Below, piece after piece: positions 1 to 5,459 of a DNA stretch of 8,766 nucleotides. Below the pieces are notes generated by a model. That model did no database searches. It was not told where the DNA came from and saw nothing but the letters and a program-made list of their open reading frames with translations. Made by a program: the position numbers and the translations under genes. Position 1 is the stretch's first letter; the number at the start of each line of letters is the position of its first letter. Origin of the DNA: an uncultured Bulleidia sp. (GTDB taxonomy: Bacteria > Bacillota_I > Bacilli_A > Erysipelotrichales > Erysipelotrichaceae); NCBI GenBank assembly GCA_934757945.1, contig CAKVLT010000082.1, positions 1 through 8,766 on the forward strand, given 5' to 3'.

Positions 1-456
1 GTACACCACCATTTGCACGTCAAAAAGCACAAAAAATCCGTCAGCTTTCTTCCAGGATTAAAAAGTTAACGGATCATATTTTATAAAATAGTGCGATAAA
101 CTTTCAGTCTGAATGTATCCATTTGTCATAATCTTCGTGTATGGAATAAGAAATCTGCTCAGTGTTCTCCGACCAATTCAGGGCAGGAGAGACAGTGCAA
201 GTATTATCTGATGATGTGTATATCGCATAGAAATATTATACAGCCAGTGATTGAAAAATTTCTTCTTAATGATATGAAAATAAAAGACATACGTGCCTTT
301 TCAAGTATGTTTTCTGTTCGAGTTGGAAATTCGAAAATAATTCACCTCAAATAATTGAATTTTGCAGCAACTTGTTTTCTTTTCAAGATGGAAAACAACA
401 GTAAACGAACTATATTAAGCATTGTTATCTTCTCTAAAAATCTCACACCACCATAT
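1..456. other. Intergenic stretch downstream of ade, no supported gene
   Basis: I find no gene here that I would defend. On the plus strand an open frame enters from the left edge and stops at 84-86. Its 27 residues are rich in K, R and Q and include RQKAQKIRQLSSRIKKL, so it could be the tail of a convergent gene, but the length is within chance. A second plus-strand frame runs from 100 to a stop at 352-354; its last 47 codons begin with ATG at 211 but have no well-placed ribosome binding site. An 8-bp inverted repeat (372-379 with 391-398) has no T-run on either side. The region may be decayed sequence between convergent genes. Confidence 0.4.
276..310 (-). terminator. Candidate weak terminator downstream of ade
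   Basis: On the minus strand ACATAC pairs with GTATGT (305-310 with 287-292). Two further inner pairs follow one mismatch, leaving a six-base loop. The next transcribed bases are CTTTTATTTTC. The stem is short and lies about 150 nt after the ade stop codon, so this is only a candidate. I saw no better terminator nearer the gene. Confidence 0.3.
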
Positions 457-2274
457 TCATTGTTCTCGTATATTTTCTACTAAAGGTAGAAATTTTTTGT
501 TAATAACATCTATTAAACCTTTGTCGGATAACTTAATTTCAGGATATACCGCTAATGTCATTAATGTCAGGAAAGTTAAAAGATTTTCATGGTGAAATCC
601 CATTTTATCTGAATTGATTATCAACTGTTTCATTTCCTTATATAAATCTTCAGGAGATAGATCAGATAAGAGCCCTGCCATTGGTAAAGGAATCAAAGAT
701 ACTACTTTCTGATTCGTAACTGCACATATACCGCCATTGCATTTTGCAACTTCATTAGATGCTAATGCCATATCTTCGTCATTACCTCCATATACAGTTA
801 AATTATGACAATCATGACCATATGTCAGAGCTATTGCTCCATGAACATTATCCATACCATTAATGATACCTAAACTATGCTGATAAGTTCCATAACGATT
901 AAAAACTGCCATTTTCAGATACGGTTTAGTTTCTACAACAGCACGACCATTATATTCTTCAGAGATACTTACTTCTTTTTTTACTGGTATTGTATATACA
1001 GAAGCACTATCCTGCTGCATGACATTTATGGTTGCTGTACCGCCCTTAAATCCTTCTGGTACTGATACATATACTTTAAAATCTTCAGCTTTAACCTCTT
1101 TGACATTTACAGATCCTTTTAAATCTTCAGGAATGGTATATGAAGGGATTTCTACTTTAAATGTACGATCTTCATATACTACAATGCCGTCTTTCATGAC
1201 CACTTCAGCTTTAGGATGTCTTAAATCCTTTACCAGCTGAATATCTGCATCATTGCCTGGAACAATAGCACCAGTATGATATAAACGAAGTCTTGATGCT
1301 CCATTAATAGTTGCAAAACGAATTGCTTTAAGCGGATCAAGTCCTAGTTCAATTGTTCTTTCTACAACATAGTTCATATGTCCATGTTCCATTAATCTTG
1401 GCAATGGGACATCATCCGTTACAATACAGATACGGTCACTTACTGAAGCCTCATTCATTGCTTTAACTAATTCTGCATTTAATTTGCTTTCCTGTACCTG
1501 AACGGTAAACCCTAAAGAAAGTTCCTCTAATAACTTTTCAGCTGAGTCCAGGGTATGATCACTGTCAATTCCCATAGCTCTGAATACCTGTAAACCTTTA
1601 CCAGTTAAAGAAGCTACATGTCCATCAAGAAGTACCCCTTTATCAGAAGCGGCCTGAATAATATCAATCATTCTTTTTTCTCCATGACTGACTGCATTAA
1701 AATCCATGACTTCGCCTAGCCCAATAACACCATTCAGATTTAACATCTTATCCATTTCTTTATTTGTTACATCAAAACCGGATGTTTCAAATCCAGGTAA
1801 GGATGGAATTGTAGATGGTGCAAAAACAAATACATTCAGTGGCAAATTTAAGCATGCTTCTACAAGACTTTCTACACCTTTAATTCCCATGACATTAGCA
1901 ATTTCATGAGGATCTGCAGCAACAGTTGTTGTACCACAGGATAAAGCAATTTCAGCAAAATGATTTGGTGTTAACATACTGCTTTCAAGATGCATATGAG
2001 AGTCAATAAAACCAGGCAAGGCAAACATATTCTTACCATCAATATACTTTTTAGCCTTTAAATGCTTTCCATCATAGGCTATTTCCCCTATTTTACCTTC
2101 AATGATACCTATTTCCCCTTTTGCAATTGTATCATTATAAACATTTACAATCTGAACATTCTGAAATACAACATCATAATCATTTCTTTCAAGCATTGTA
2201 TCTGCAATATTCTGTAACATATTCGTTTGGTATATATAAATTAGCTCATACAGCTGAGTCAAATCTATATACAT
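457..2274 (-). CDS. ade: Adenine deaminase
   Basis: Hydrolyses adenine to hypoxanthine and ammonia in the cytoplasm for purine salvage. It belongs to the metal-dependent amidohydrolase superfamily. Counting from the longest start, the metal-binding motif GFIDSHMHLESS is at 88-99, ADPHEIANV at 120-128, GEVMDF at 187-192, DGHVASLTG at 217-225, SDHT at 238-241 and TDDVP at 286-290. The C-terminal domain typical of this enzyme carries GHDCHNLTVYGG (486-497) and LPLPMAGLLSD (528-538). At 605 aa it is about 25 residues longer at the N terminus than family members as I remember them. AAAGGAG directly abuts the ATG at 2274, which is too close to serve it well. In-frame alternatives are TTG at codon 5, ATG at codon 19 (2220) and ATG at codon 27 (2196), and none has a clear ribosome binding site at normal spacing. 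The function is secure; the start is not. The gene has its own promoter and a long structured leader. Confidence 0.95.
   Translation of the reverse strand: MYIDLTQLYELIYIYQTNMLQNIADTMLERNDYDVVFQNVQIVNVYNDTIAKGEIGIIEGKIGEIAYDGKHLKAKKYIDGKNMFALPGFIDSHMHLESSMLTPNHFAEIALSCGTTTVAADPHEIANVMGIKGVESLVEACLNLPLNVFVFAPSTIPSLPGFETSGFDVTNKEMDKMLNLNGVIGLGEVMDFNAVSHGEKRMIDIIQAASDKGVLLDGHVASLTGKGLQVFRAMGIDSDHTLDSAEKLLEELSLGFTVQVQESKLNAELVKAMNEASVSDRICIVTDDVPLPRLMEHGHMNYVVERTIELGLDPLKAIRFATINGASRLRLYHTGAIVPGNDADIQLVKDLRHPKAEVVMKDGIVVYEDRTFKVEIPSYTIPEDLKGSVNVKEVKAEDFKVYVSVPEGFKGGTATINVMQQDSASVYTIPVKKEVSISEEYNGRAVVETKPYLKMAVFNRYGTYQHSLGIINGMDNVHGAIALTYGHDCHNLTVYGGNDEDMALASNEVAKCNGGICAVTNQKVVSLIPLPMAGLLSDLSPEDLYKEMKQLIINSDKMGFHHENLLTFLTLMTLAVYPEIKLSDKGLIDVINKKFLPLVENIREQ
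2234..2262 (-). promoter_or_regulatory. Possible second ade promoter inside the annotated 5' end
   Basis: On the minus strand TTGACT (2262-2257) is separated by 17 nt from TTATAT (2239-2234). This matches the sigma-A pattern well. It lies within codons 5-14 of the longest ade frame. Transcription would begin near 2227, just before the ATG at 2220. Either the real start is 2220 or 2196, or the match is chance in AT-rich sequence. Confidence 0.3.
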
Positions 2275-2284
2275 CTCCTTTCTC

Positions 2285-2391
2285 TTCCGGCTTAGTATCG
2301 GCCCGGAAACCGAGTAAAATTTAGATTGTGAATGTGTAATTCACAATCTCAAAGATCTCTCTGGGAATGTGCTGGATTTGTTAACATTCCC
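2285..2391 (-). promoter_or_regulatory. Structured 5' leader of ade with three tandem hairpins
   Basis: Reading the minus strand, three inverted repeats lie between the likely transcription start and ade. GGGAATGT pairs with ACATTCCC (2391-2384 with 2370-2363, 13-nt loop). AGATTGTGAAT pairs with ATTCACAATCT over 11 perfect pairs (2349-2339 with 2333-2323, 5-nt loop). TTCCGG pairs with CCGGAA (2308-2303 with 2290-2285) just before the purine-rich AAAGGAG at 2281-2275. The third can refold as TCGG with CCGA, so alternative structures exist. No T-run follows any hairpin, so these are not ordinary terminators. I tried to match purine, PRPP/ppGpp-type ykkC, ZTP, THF and T-box consensus elements and found none. 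A cis-regulatory RNA or a DNA operator (the 11-bp palindrome) are both possible. Confidence 0.45.
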
Positions 2392-2472
2392 GATTGCTTT
2401 CATTGATCTCTTGACTTCCTTATAGTTAAATCCTCCATTTTTTCAGGTGTGAATTCCTTTTTTATCAGAATA

Positions 2473-2501
2473 ATTCTAATAGGAATATCTAATATTCACA
2501 A
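2473..2501 (-). promoter_or_regulatory. Probable sigma-A promoter of ade
   Basis: On the minus strand TTGTGA (2501-2496) is followed after 17 nt by TAGAAT (2478-2473), five of six matches to the -10 consensus. Transcription would start near 2466 and give a leader of roughly 190 nt. The site lies just after the lipoprotein terminator, which fits an independently transcribed ade. Confidence 0.45.
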
Positions 2502-2523
2502 GAATTTTACTTACTATCCATTA

Positions 2524-2613
2524 TCAATAACATCACTAAGACCACATAAAAAATAAGCTATCTTTGCAGATAACTTATCTATTGAAACTAATGCATCAAT
2601 GCTGGAATGGAGC
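2524..2613. repeat. Direct repeat copy A, downstream of the lipoprotein gene
   Basis: This ~90-bp segment is nearly identical to 4104-4199. The differences are the length of an A-run (6 here, 11 there), a short change near 2581-2583 (ATT against TTTT) and single substitutions such as 2597. On the minus strand it encodes IAPFQH and a TGA stop, matching the last codons of the small gene at 4182-4352, and then the terminator hairpin. It therefore carries a copied gene end without the rest of that gene. Confidence 0.9.
2548..2578 (-). terminator. Intrinsic terminator of the lipoprotein gene
   Basis: On the minus strand an 11-bp stem (ATAAG-T-TATCT with AGATA-G-CTTAT, including one G-U pair) closes a GCAA loop and is followed by six T. 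It lies about 57 nt after the lipoprotein stop codon. It is the same element as the terminator at 4128-4163 and forms part of the direct repeat. Confidence 0.75.
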
Positions 2614-2634
2614 TATCAGATTATTGAAGGCTGT

Positions 2635-4011
2635 CTATTTAGACATTTGCCAGTAAGGATATTCTGTAAAAATAAATCTTCCCTCTTCATTTTTGGCAAC
2701 AGGAAAGTCTATATGGAACATTTCCTGGTCTTCCATCCTCTTAACAGCCATAACCACTGTAAATGTACCATCCATATTATCTTTAATACTTTCTACCCAA
2801 CTGTTATAAGATCCATCATCTGCTTTTTTCTTACAGGAAACATATATCCTGTCATTATATTCCAGAATATCTTTATTCTGTATTGCCTGTTGCAGGATAG
2901 TATATGTGTACTCTTCAGAAAATATCTCCAAGAAACTTTCTTTAACCTGTTCTATTGTGTACAAATATCCATTCAATGAATTCATAGGAACATATTGTCT
3001 GTTTTCAAAAGTGACAGTTTCAGCACCTGCAGAATAGTCTCCCGCGAAATTGAAATATAACCAGAGACTTTTAGCATTTTCAGAAAGCTCAGTTGCTTCA
3101 GAGAGATATAACACTGAGCCATCTTCCGGATAGAAAGTATAGCCGTTAATACCCTGAAGGCTATCAAGAATGGACTGTTTATCCTTTTCATATGTCTTTG
3201 ATAAAGCAAACACATCAGGAGTTACTTTATCTTTATAATGAGAAATAGAATAATTATCACGTATAGTGAGAAAACGTTGATCGTCATCTGATACAAGTCT
3301 TCCTGCAGCTACTCTGCCAGGATAAGACACTGAAGAATACCCAATACCTGTATTATCTATAATCAGAAATGAAAGTTCTTTATTATCATTTTTTTCAACT
3401 GAAAAAGATACAAGTCCTTCAGAATAAGTAACGTTTACAAGCCCTATCCATCTTTCAGGTAATGTTATTTCATACGTTCCGTCTGTAAAATGGGTCTCCG
3501 TTACTATGGCTTTACTCATGCACTCATGTAATGCATTTTTGAAAATGCCATAATTCTCAGGAAAATGATTACTGCCACTGGCAGTGATTTCAGATCCATC
3601 TGCTAATACTACTTCAAAACTCATTGAACTGCCATCTAAAACATCTACAGGATTGGAGCCATGAAAAACAGCCCATGAATTCACTCTGCAGTTTCCCATA
3701 ATCTCACAGATTTTCTGATAAAGTTCTTTATCACCATCTATAGAGCGTATAACAGCTCGATGTTCTGTATATTCATTGGTTTCATGATTCCACAAAGATT
3801 CAGTAACAGCATACTCCAGATATACTCCAGAATCCGTTGTATGTCCCTCATATACATAATTCTGAGCAGTAGTACCAGATTCAATCAATTTGAAACTGAT
3901 AAAATCCATAGGATCACCTCCATAGTTAGCAGGTTTATTTTTAATTGTGCACCCTGATATACATATAATGATAAGAAATACTATGATACCTATTTTACAA
4001 ATATTTTTCAT
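2635..4011 (-). CDS. Uncharacterised secreted lipoprotein
   Basis: 458 aa. An N-terminal signal of the lipoprotein type is clear: K2 and K6, a hydrophobic run at 7-18, then the lipobox ISGC with C21 as the lipidated residue. The protein should be anchored on the outer face of the membrane. AAAGGAG seven bases before the ATG supports the start. The mature part appears to have three sections: residues ~36-165, with VVLADGSEITASGS and FPENYGIFKNAL; ~174-285, opening with YEITLPERWIG; and ~316-454, with YTIEQVKESFLEIF and a beta-rich end. The first two resemble segments I recall in uncharacterised clostridial lipoproteins. The last faintly resembles IseA-type inhibitors of cell-wall DL-endopeptidases, which is a low-confidence inference. 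No catalytic motif is visible. It has its own promoter and terminator and sits between the two direct repeats, so it is probably a monocistronic accessory gene. Confidence 0.85.
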   Translation of the reverse strand: MKNICKIGIIVFLIIICISGCTIKNKPANYGGDPMDFISFKLIESGTTAQNYVYEGHTTDSGVYLEYAVTESLWNHETNEYTEHRAVIRSIDGDKELYQKICEIMGNCRVNSWAVFHGSNPVDVLDGSSMSFEVVLADGSEITASGSNHFPENYGIFKNALHECMSKAIVTETHFTDGTYEITLPERWIGLVNVTYSEGLVSFSVEKNDNKELSFLIIDNTGIGYSSVSYPGRVAAGRLVSDDDQRFLTIRDNYSISHYKDKVTPDVFALSKTYEKDKQSILDSLQGINGYTFYPEDGSVLYLSEATELSENAKSLWLYFNFAGDYSAGAETVTFENRQYVPMNSLNGYLYTIEQVKESFLEIFSEEYTYTILQQAIQNKDILEYNDRIYVSCKKKADDGSYNSWVESIKDNMDGTFTVVMAVKRMEDQEMFHIDFPVAKNEEGRFIFTEYPYWQMSK

Positions 4012-4043
4012 GAACCTTCTCCTTTATAAACAATAAAATGCAA

Positions 4044-4073
4044 ATTATAGATAAACGAAAAAGAATATTTCTA
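4044..4073 (-). promoter_or_regulatory. Probable promoter of the lipoprotein gene
   Basis: On the minus strand a perfect -10 TATAAT (4049-4044) lies 18 nt after TAGAAA (4073-4068), a four-of-six -35 match. Transcription would start near 4037, giving a leader of about 25 nt that contains the ribosome binding site AAAGGAG. The promoter lies directly after the terminator in repeat copy B, so the gene is insulated from the upstream transcript. Confidence 0.55.
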
Positions 4074-4103
4074 TTAATACACTTGCATAGGAAACACCAT
4101 CTG

Positions 4104-4199
4104 TCAATAACATCACTAAGACCACATAAAAAAAAAAATAAGCTATCTTTGCAGATAACTTATCTTTTTGAAACTAATGCATTAATGCTGGAATGGAGC
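4104..4199. repeat. Direct repeat copy B, at the 3' end of the small gene
   Basis: This 96-bp segment matches 2524-2613 in the same orientation, 1580 bp away. On the minus strand it covers the last codons of the 56-codon gene (ending APFQH and TAA), its terminator and some downstream bases. The extra six bases relative to copy A come from a longer A-run (4128-4138) and one extra T. This copy holds the complete gene end and may be the parent of copy A. Confidence 0.9.
4128..4163 (-). terminator. Strong intrinsic terminator after the small gene
   Basis: On the minus strand the 11-bp stem with a GCAA loop (4163-4153 with 4148-4138) is followed by a run of about ten T. The stem can extend through AAAAAG pairing with the T-run. 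It starts 18 nt after the stop codon of the 56-codon gene. On the plus strand it is poorer, with a C-A mismatch and a shorter T-run. Confidence 0.8.
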
Positions 4200-4352
4200 A
4201 ATAGAAATCAAAACTTTATTAGTTTGATCAAGTCTTGATACTTCCAGATTCACTCTTTCCTTACGATTGTTTGTAGAGGAATCTTTTTTAAAAAATGGGA
4301 ATACATACTGTTTAGGCTGATCAGCTTTAATGATAACAATCTTTTCTGGCAT
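4182..4352 (-). CDS. Small protein of 56 aa, function unknown
   Basis: ATG at 4352 is preceded by AGGAGG (4366-4361) at an ideal 8-nt spacing, and the frame ends with TAA at 4184-4182, 18 nt before a strong terminator. These signals make it a real gene despite its size. The protein begins MPEKIVIIKADQPKQYVF and ends SIAPFQH. It is polar and lysine-rich in the middle (FFKKDSSTNNRKERVNLEV) with hydrophobic strands at each end. There is no signal peptide, membrane helix, cysteine pair or motif that I recognise. It starts 155 nt after the phosphoesterase gene. No strong promoter was found; TTGATA with TTACAT at 19 nt spacing, upstream, is a weak candidate. The last six codons and the stop region recur downstream of the lipoprotein gene. 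It could be the start of a larger protein elsewhere or a mobile-element accessory gene; neither is shown. Confidence 0.65.
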   Translation of the reverse strand: MPEKIVIIKADQPKQYVFPFFKKDSSTNNRKERVNLEVSRLDQTNKVLISIAPFQH

Positions 4353-4444
4353 ATCCGAAACCTCCTATCTCTATGTATAGTATTGCCCATGTAACAGTGA
4401 AATGGAAGTTGAATATCAAGAAAGTTTTTGGGATATTTTCGTTA

Positions 4445-4486
4445 CAATTTTACAAGCAAAATTGCATATTTTTTACCAAATGTAAA
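4445..4486. promoter_or_regulatory. Pair of AT-rich inverted repeats upstream of the small gene
   Basis: CAATTTT (4445-4451) is an exact inverted repeat of AAAATTG (4458-4464) with a 6-nt spacer. TTTAC (4472-4476) mirrors GTAAA (4482-4486) with a 5-nt spacer. They lie in the gap upstream of the small gene and could be operator sites. AT-rich sequence makes such repeats common by chance, and neither matches a regulator site I can name. Confidence 0.2.
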
Positions 4487-4493
4487 TTGTTTC

Positions 4494-4525
4494 AAATTAA
4501 AAGAGACCTACTTGGAGATCTCTTT
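4494..4525 (-). terminator. Candidate terminator overlapping the end of the phosphoesterase gene
   Basis: On the minus strand AAAGAGA (4525-4519) pairs with TCTCTTT (4506-4500). A TCT bulge and an inner CC-GG pair close an AAGTA loop, and TTTTAATTT follows. The stem includes the last codons and the TAG stop of the gene. It would end the smc-to-phosphoesterase transcript, though the stem is weak and partial read-through into the small gene is possible. Confidence 0.4.
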
Positions 4526-5458
4526 GTTCAGGTCAAGGATAAGGGTTTCAAGTTTATCAGCAGGTATGTTTTTAATTCCGGAAGCGTTCTTATGACCGCC
4601 TCCTCCATACTTCTCAGCAACAGTATTAATCGCTGTTTCTTTGGAACGAATAGAAGCATCATATACTTCTTCACCGTTTTCATGCTGGGTAAAAACAGCC
4701 CATGCTTTAAACTGTTTTACATGACCAAGTTCATCGATGCAGTTTCTTGCATCCCCTGCTCTGATAGCATTTTTAACAAGCTCTTCTTTTGTAACAATAC
4801 AATACGCCAGGCCTGCATCTGTAATCACTACATGGCTTCTTAAATAAGCGCCAAACTGGAATATCTTCAAATCTGTATCAAAAAGTTCTCTGTTAAGAGC
4901 GGGAATATCAATATGTTTTGTTGCAAGATAAGAAGCTACAGATAAAGTATGTGAAGTTGTATTGGTTGTTCTGAAACATAAAGTATCTGTCAACAGACCT
5001 TTATACAGATATTCTGCAGTTTCTCTGGAAACACTGTACATTTCAGAATTATCCCAGAAAAACTGTGCAAGAATCTCACAGGTAGCTGCAGCTGTATCAA
5101 AAACAACACACATATTTCCAAATGGTTCTCTGTTAGGATGATGATCAATCTTGATCACCATTTTTGCCTGAGAAAACCTTTGATCATCCGTTCTTTCCGC
5201 ATTGGCAGTATCTAAGACAATTGCAAGAGATTCTTTAATCGTTTTGGTGGGAATACTGTCAGAAGTTGGAAACTTGCTCTGGGTACATGTTTCATTACCC
5301 AAAGCATAGATATTCTTTCCCGGAAAATTCTGTTTCAGCCATGTATAGAGACCATACTGTGCGCCCATAGCATCACAATCTGGATGTTCATGTCTGAAAA
5401 TAGTAATTGTTTTATATTCTTTAATACAATCTAAAAGATTTCCAAAATCAAATGTCAT
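4508..5458 (-). CDS. nrnA: DHH/DHHA1 phosphoesterase, NrnA-type
   Basis: 316 aa, close to the usual NrnA length. Family members are manganese-dependent enzymes that degrade very short RNAs to mononucleotides, and many also remove the 3' phosphate from pAp. The DHH domain holds H-x-x-P-D-x-D at 23-29 (H23, D27, D29), D83 in VLDTAN, the signature DHHPN at 105-109 and D158 in LLTDT followed by CFRTTNT. The DHHA1 domain carries SIRSKE (269-274) and GGGGHKNASG (285-294), which bind substrate. All expected metal ligands are present. The ATG begins one base after the ackA stop codon, so translation is probably coupled; the only ribosome binding site, TTAGG, lies in the last ackA codons. Other DHH subfamilies, such as GdpP-like cyclic dinucleotide enzymes, are larger and carry membrane and PAS parts that are absent here. 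Exact substrate preference cannot be read from sequence. Confidence 0.92.
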   Translation of the reverse strand: MTFDFGNLLDCIKEYKTITIFRHEHPDCDAMGAQYGLYTWLKQNFPGKNIYALGNETCTQSKFPTSDSIPTKTIKESLAIVLDTANAERTDDQRFSQAKMVIKIDHHPNREPFGNMCVVFDTAAATCEILAQFFWDNSEMYSVSRETAEYLYKGLLTDTLCFRTTNTTSHTLSVASYLATKHIDIPALNRELFDTDLKIFQFGAYLRSHVVITDAGLAYCIVTKEELVKNAIRAGDARNCIDELGHVKQFKAWAVFTQHENGEEVYDASIRSKETAINTVAEKYGGGGHKNASGIKNIPADKLETLILDLNKEISK

Positions 5459-5459
5459 A

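Larger units (their letters stand above)
2275..2634. other. 360-nt intergenic region between lipoprotein gene and ade
   Basis: There is no supported gene here. In the direction of transcription it contains a copy of the ~90-bp direct repeat with the lipoprotein terminator, then a promoter for ade, then a leader of about 190 nt with three hairpins. Two tiny overlapping frames in the leader (12 codons at 2400-2438 and 20 codons at 2341-2403, sharing ATGA) lack convincing ribosome binding sites and are not annotated as genes. Confidence 0.6.

Noticed and set aside
211..354. 47-codon plus-strand frame starting ATG ATG
   Set aside because: The only purine-rich stretch (GGAGAGA) is about 20 nt upstream, too far, and the frame has no recognisable feature; noted only as possible decayed sequence.
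372..398. Terminator formed by TTGTTTTC and GAAAACAA
   Set aside because: The stem is A/T-rich and no T-run follows on either strand.
2323..2349. Rex-type operator (TTGTGA and TCACAA half sites)
   Set aside because: The half sites are present, but the spacer between them is 9 nt, not the 6 nt of the known Rex site. The 11-bp stem explains the symmetry better.
2341..2438. Two overlapping leader frames of 12 and 20 codons (ATGA overlap) upstream of ade
   Set aside because: The first lacks a usable ribosome binding site and the second has AGGAAG at 11 nt only. Both are as short as chance frames, and neither shows a run of regulatory codons.
2275..2470. Purine riboswitch or T-box in the ade leader
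   Set aside because: The conserved purine-aptamer loop sequences and the T-box GGTGG motif are both absent on reading the minus strand.
2599..2979. Plus-strand 126-codon open frame
   Set aside because: It lies almost wholly antisense to the lipoprotein gene, has no ribosome binding site and shows composition typical of a reversed frame.
2524..4199. CRISPR array or insertion-sequence ends
   Set aside because: There are only two copies, in direct orientation and 1580 bp apart, with an ordinary gene between them. No transposase, terminal inverted repeats or regular spacers are seen.
4373..4843. Plus-strand 156-codon open frame
   Set aside because: Most of it is antisense to the nrnA-type gene, whose motifs are complete; it is rich in C, F and I as a shadow frame and has no supporting signals.
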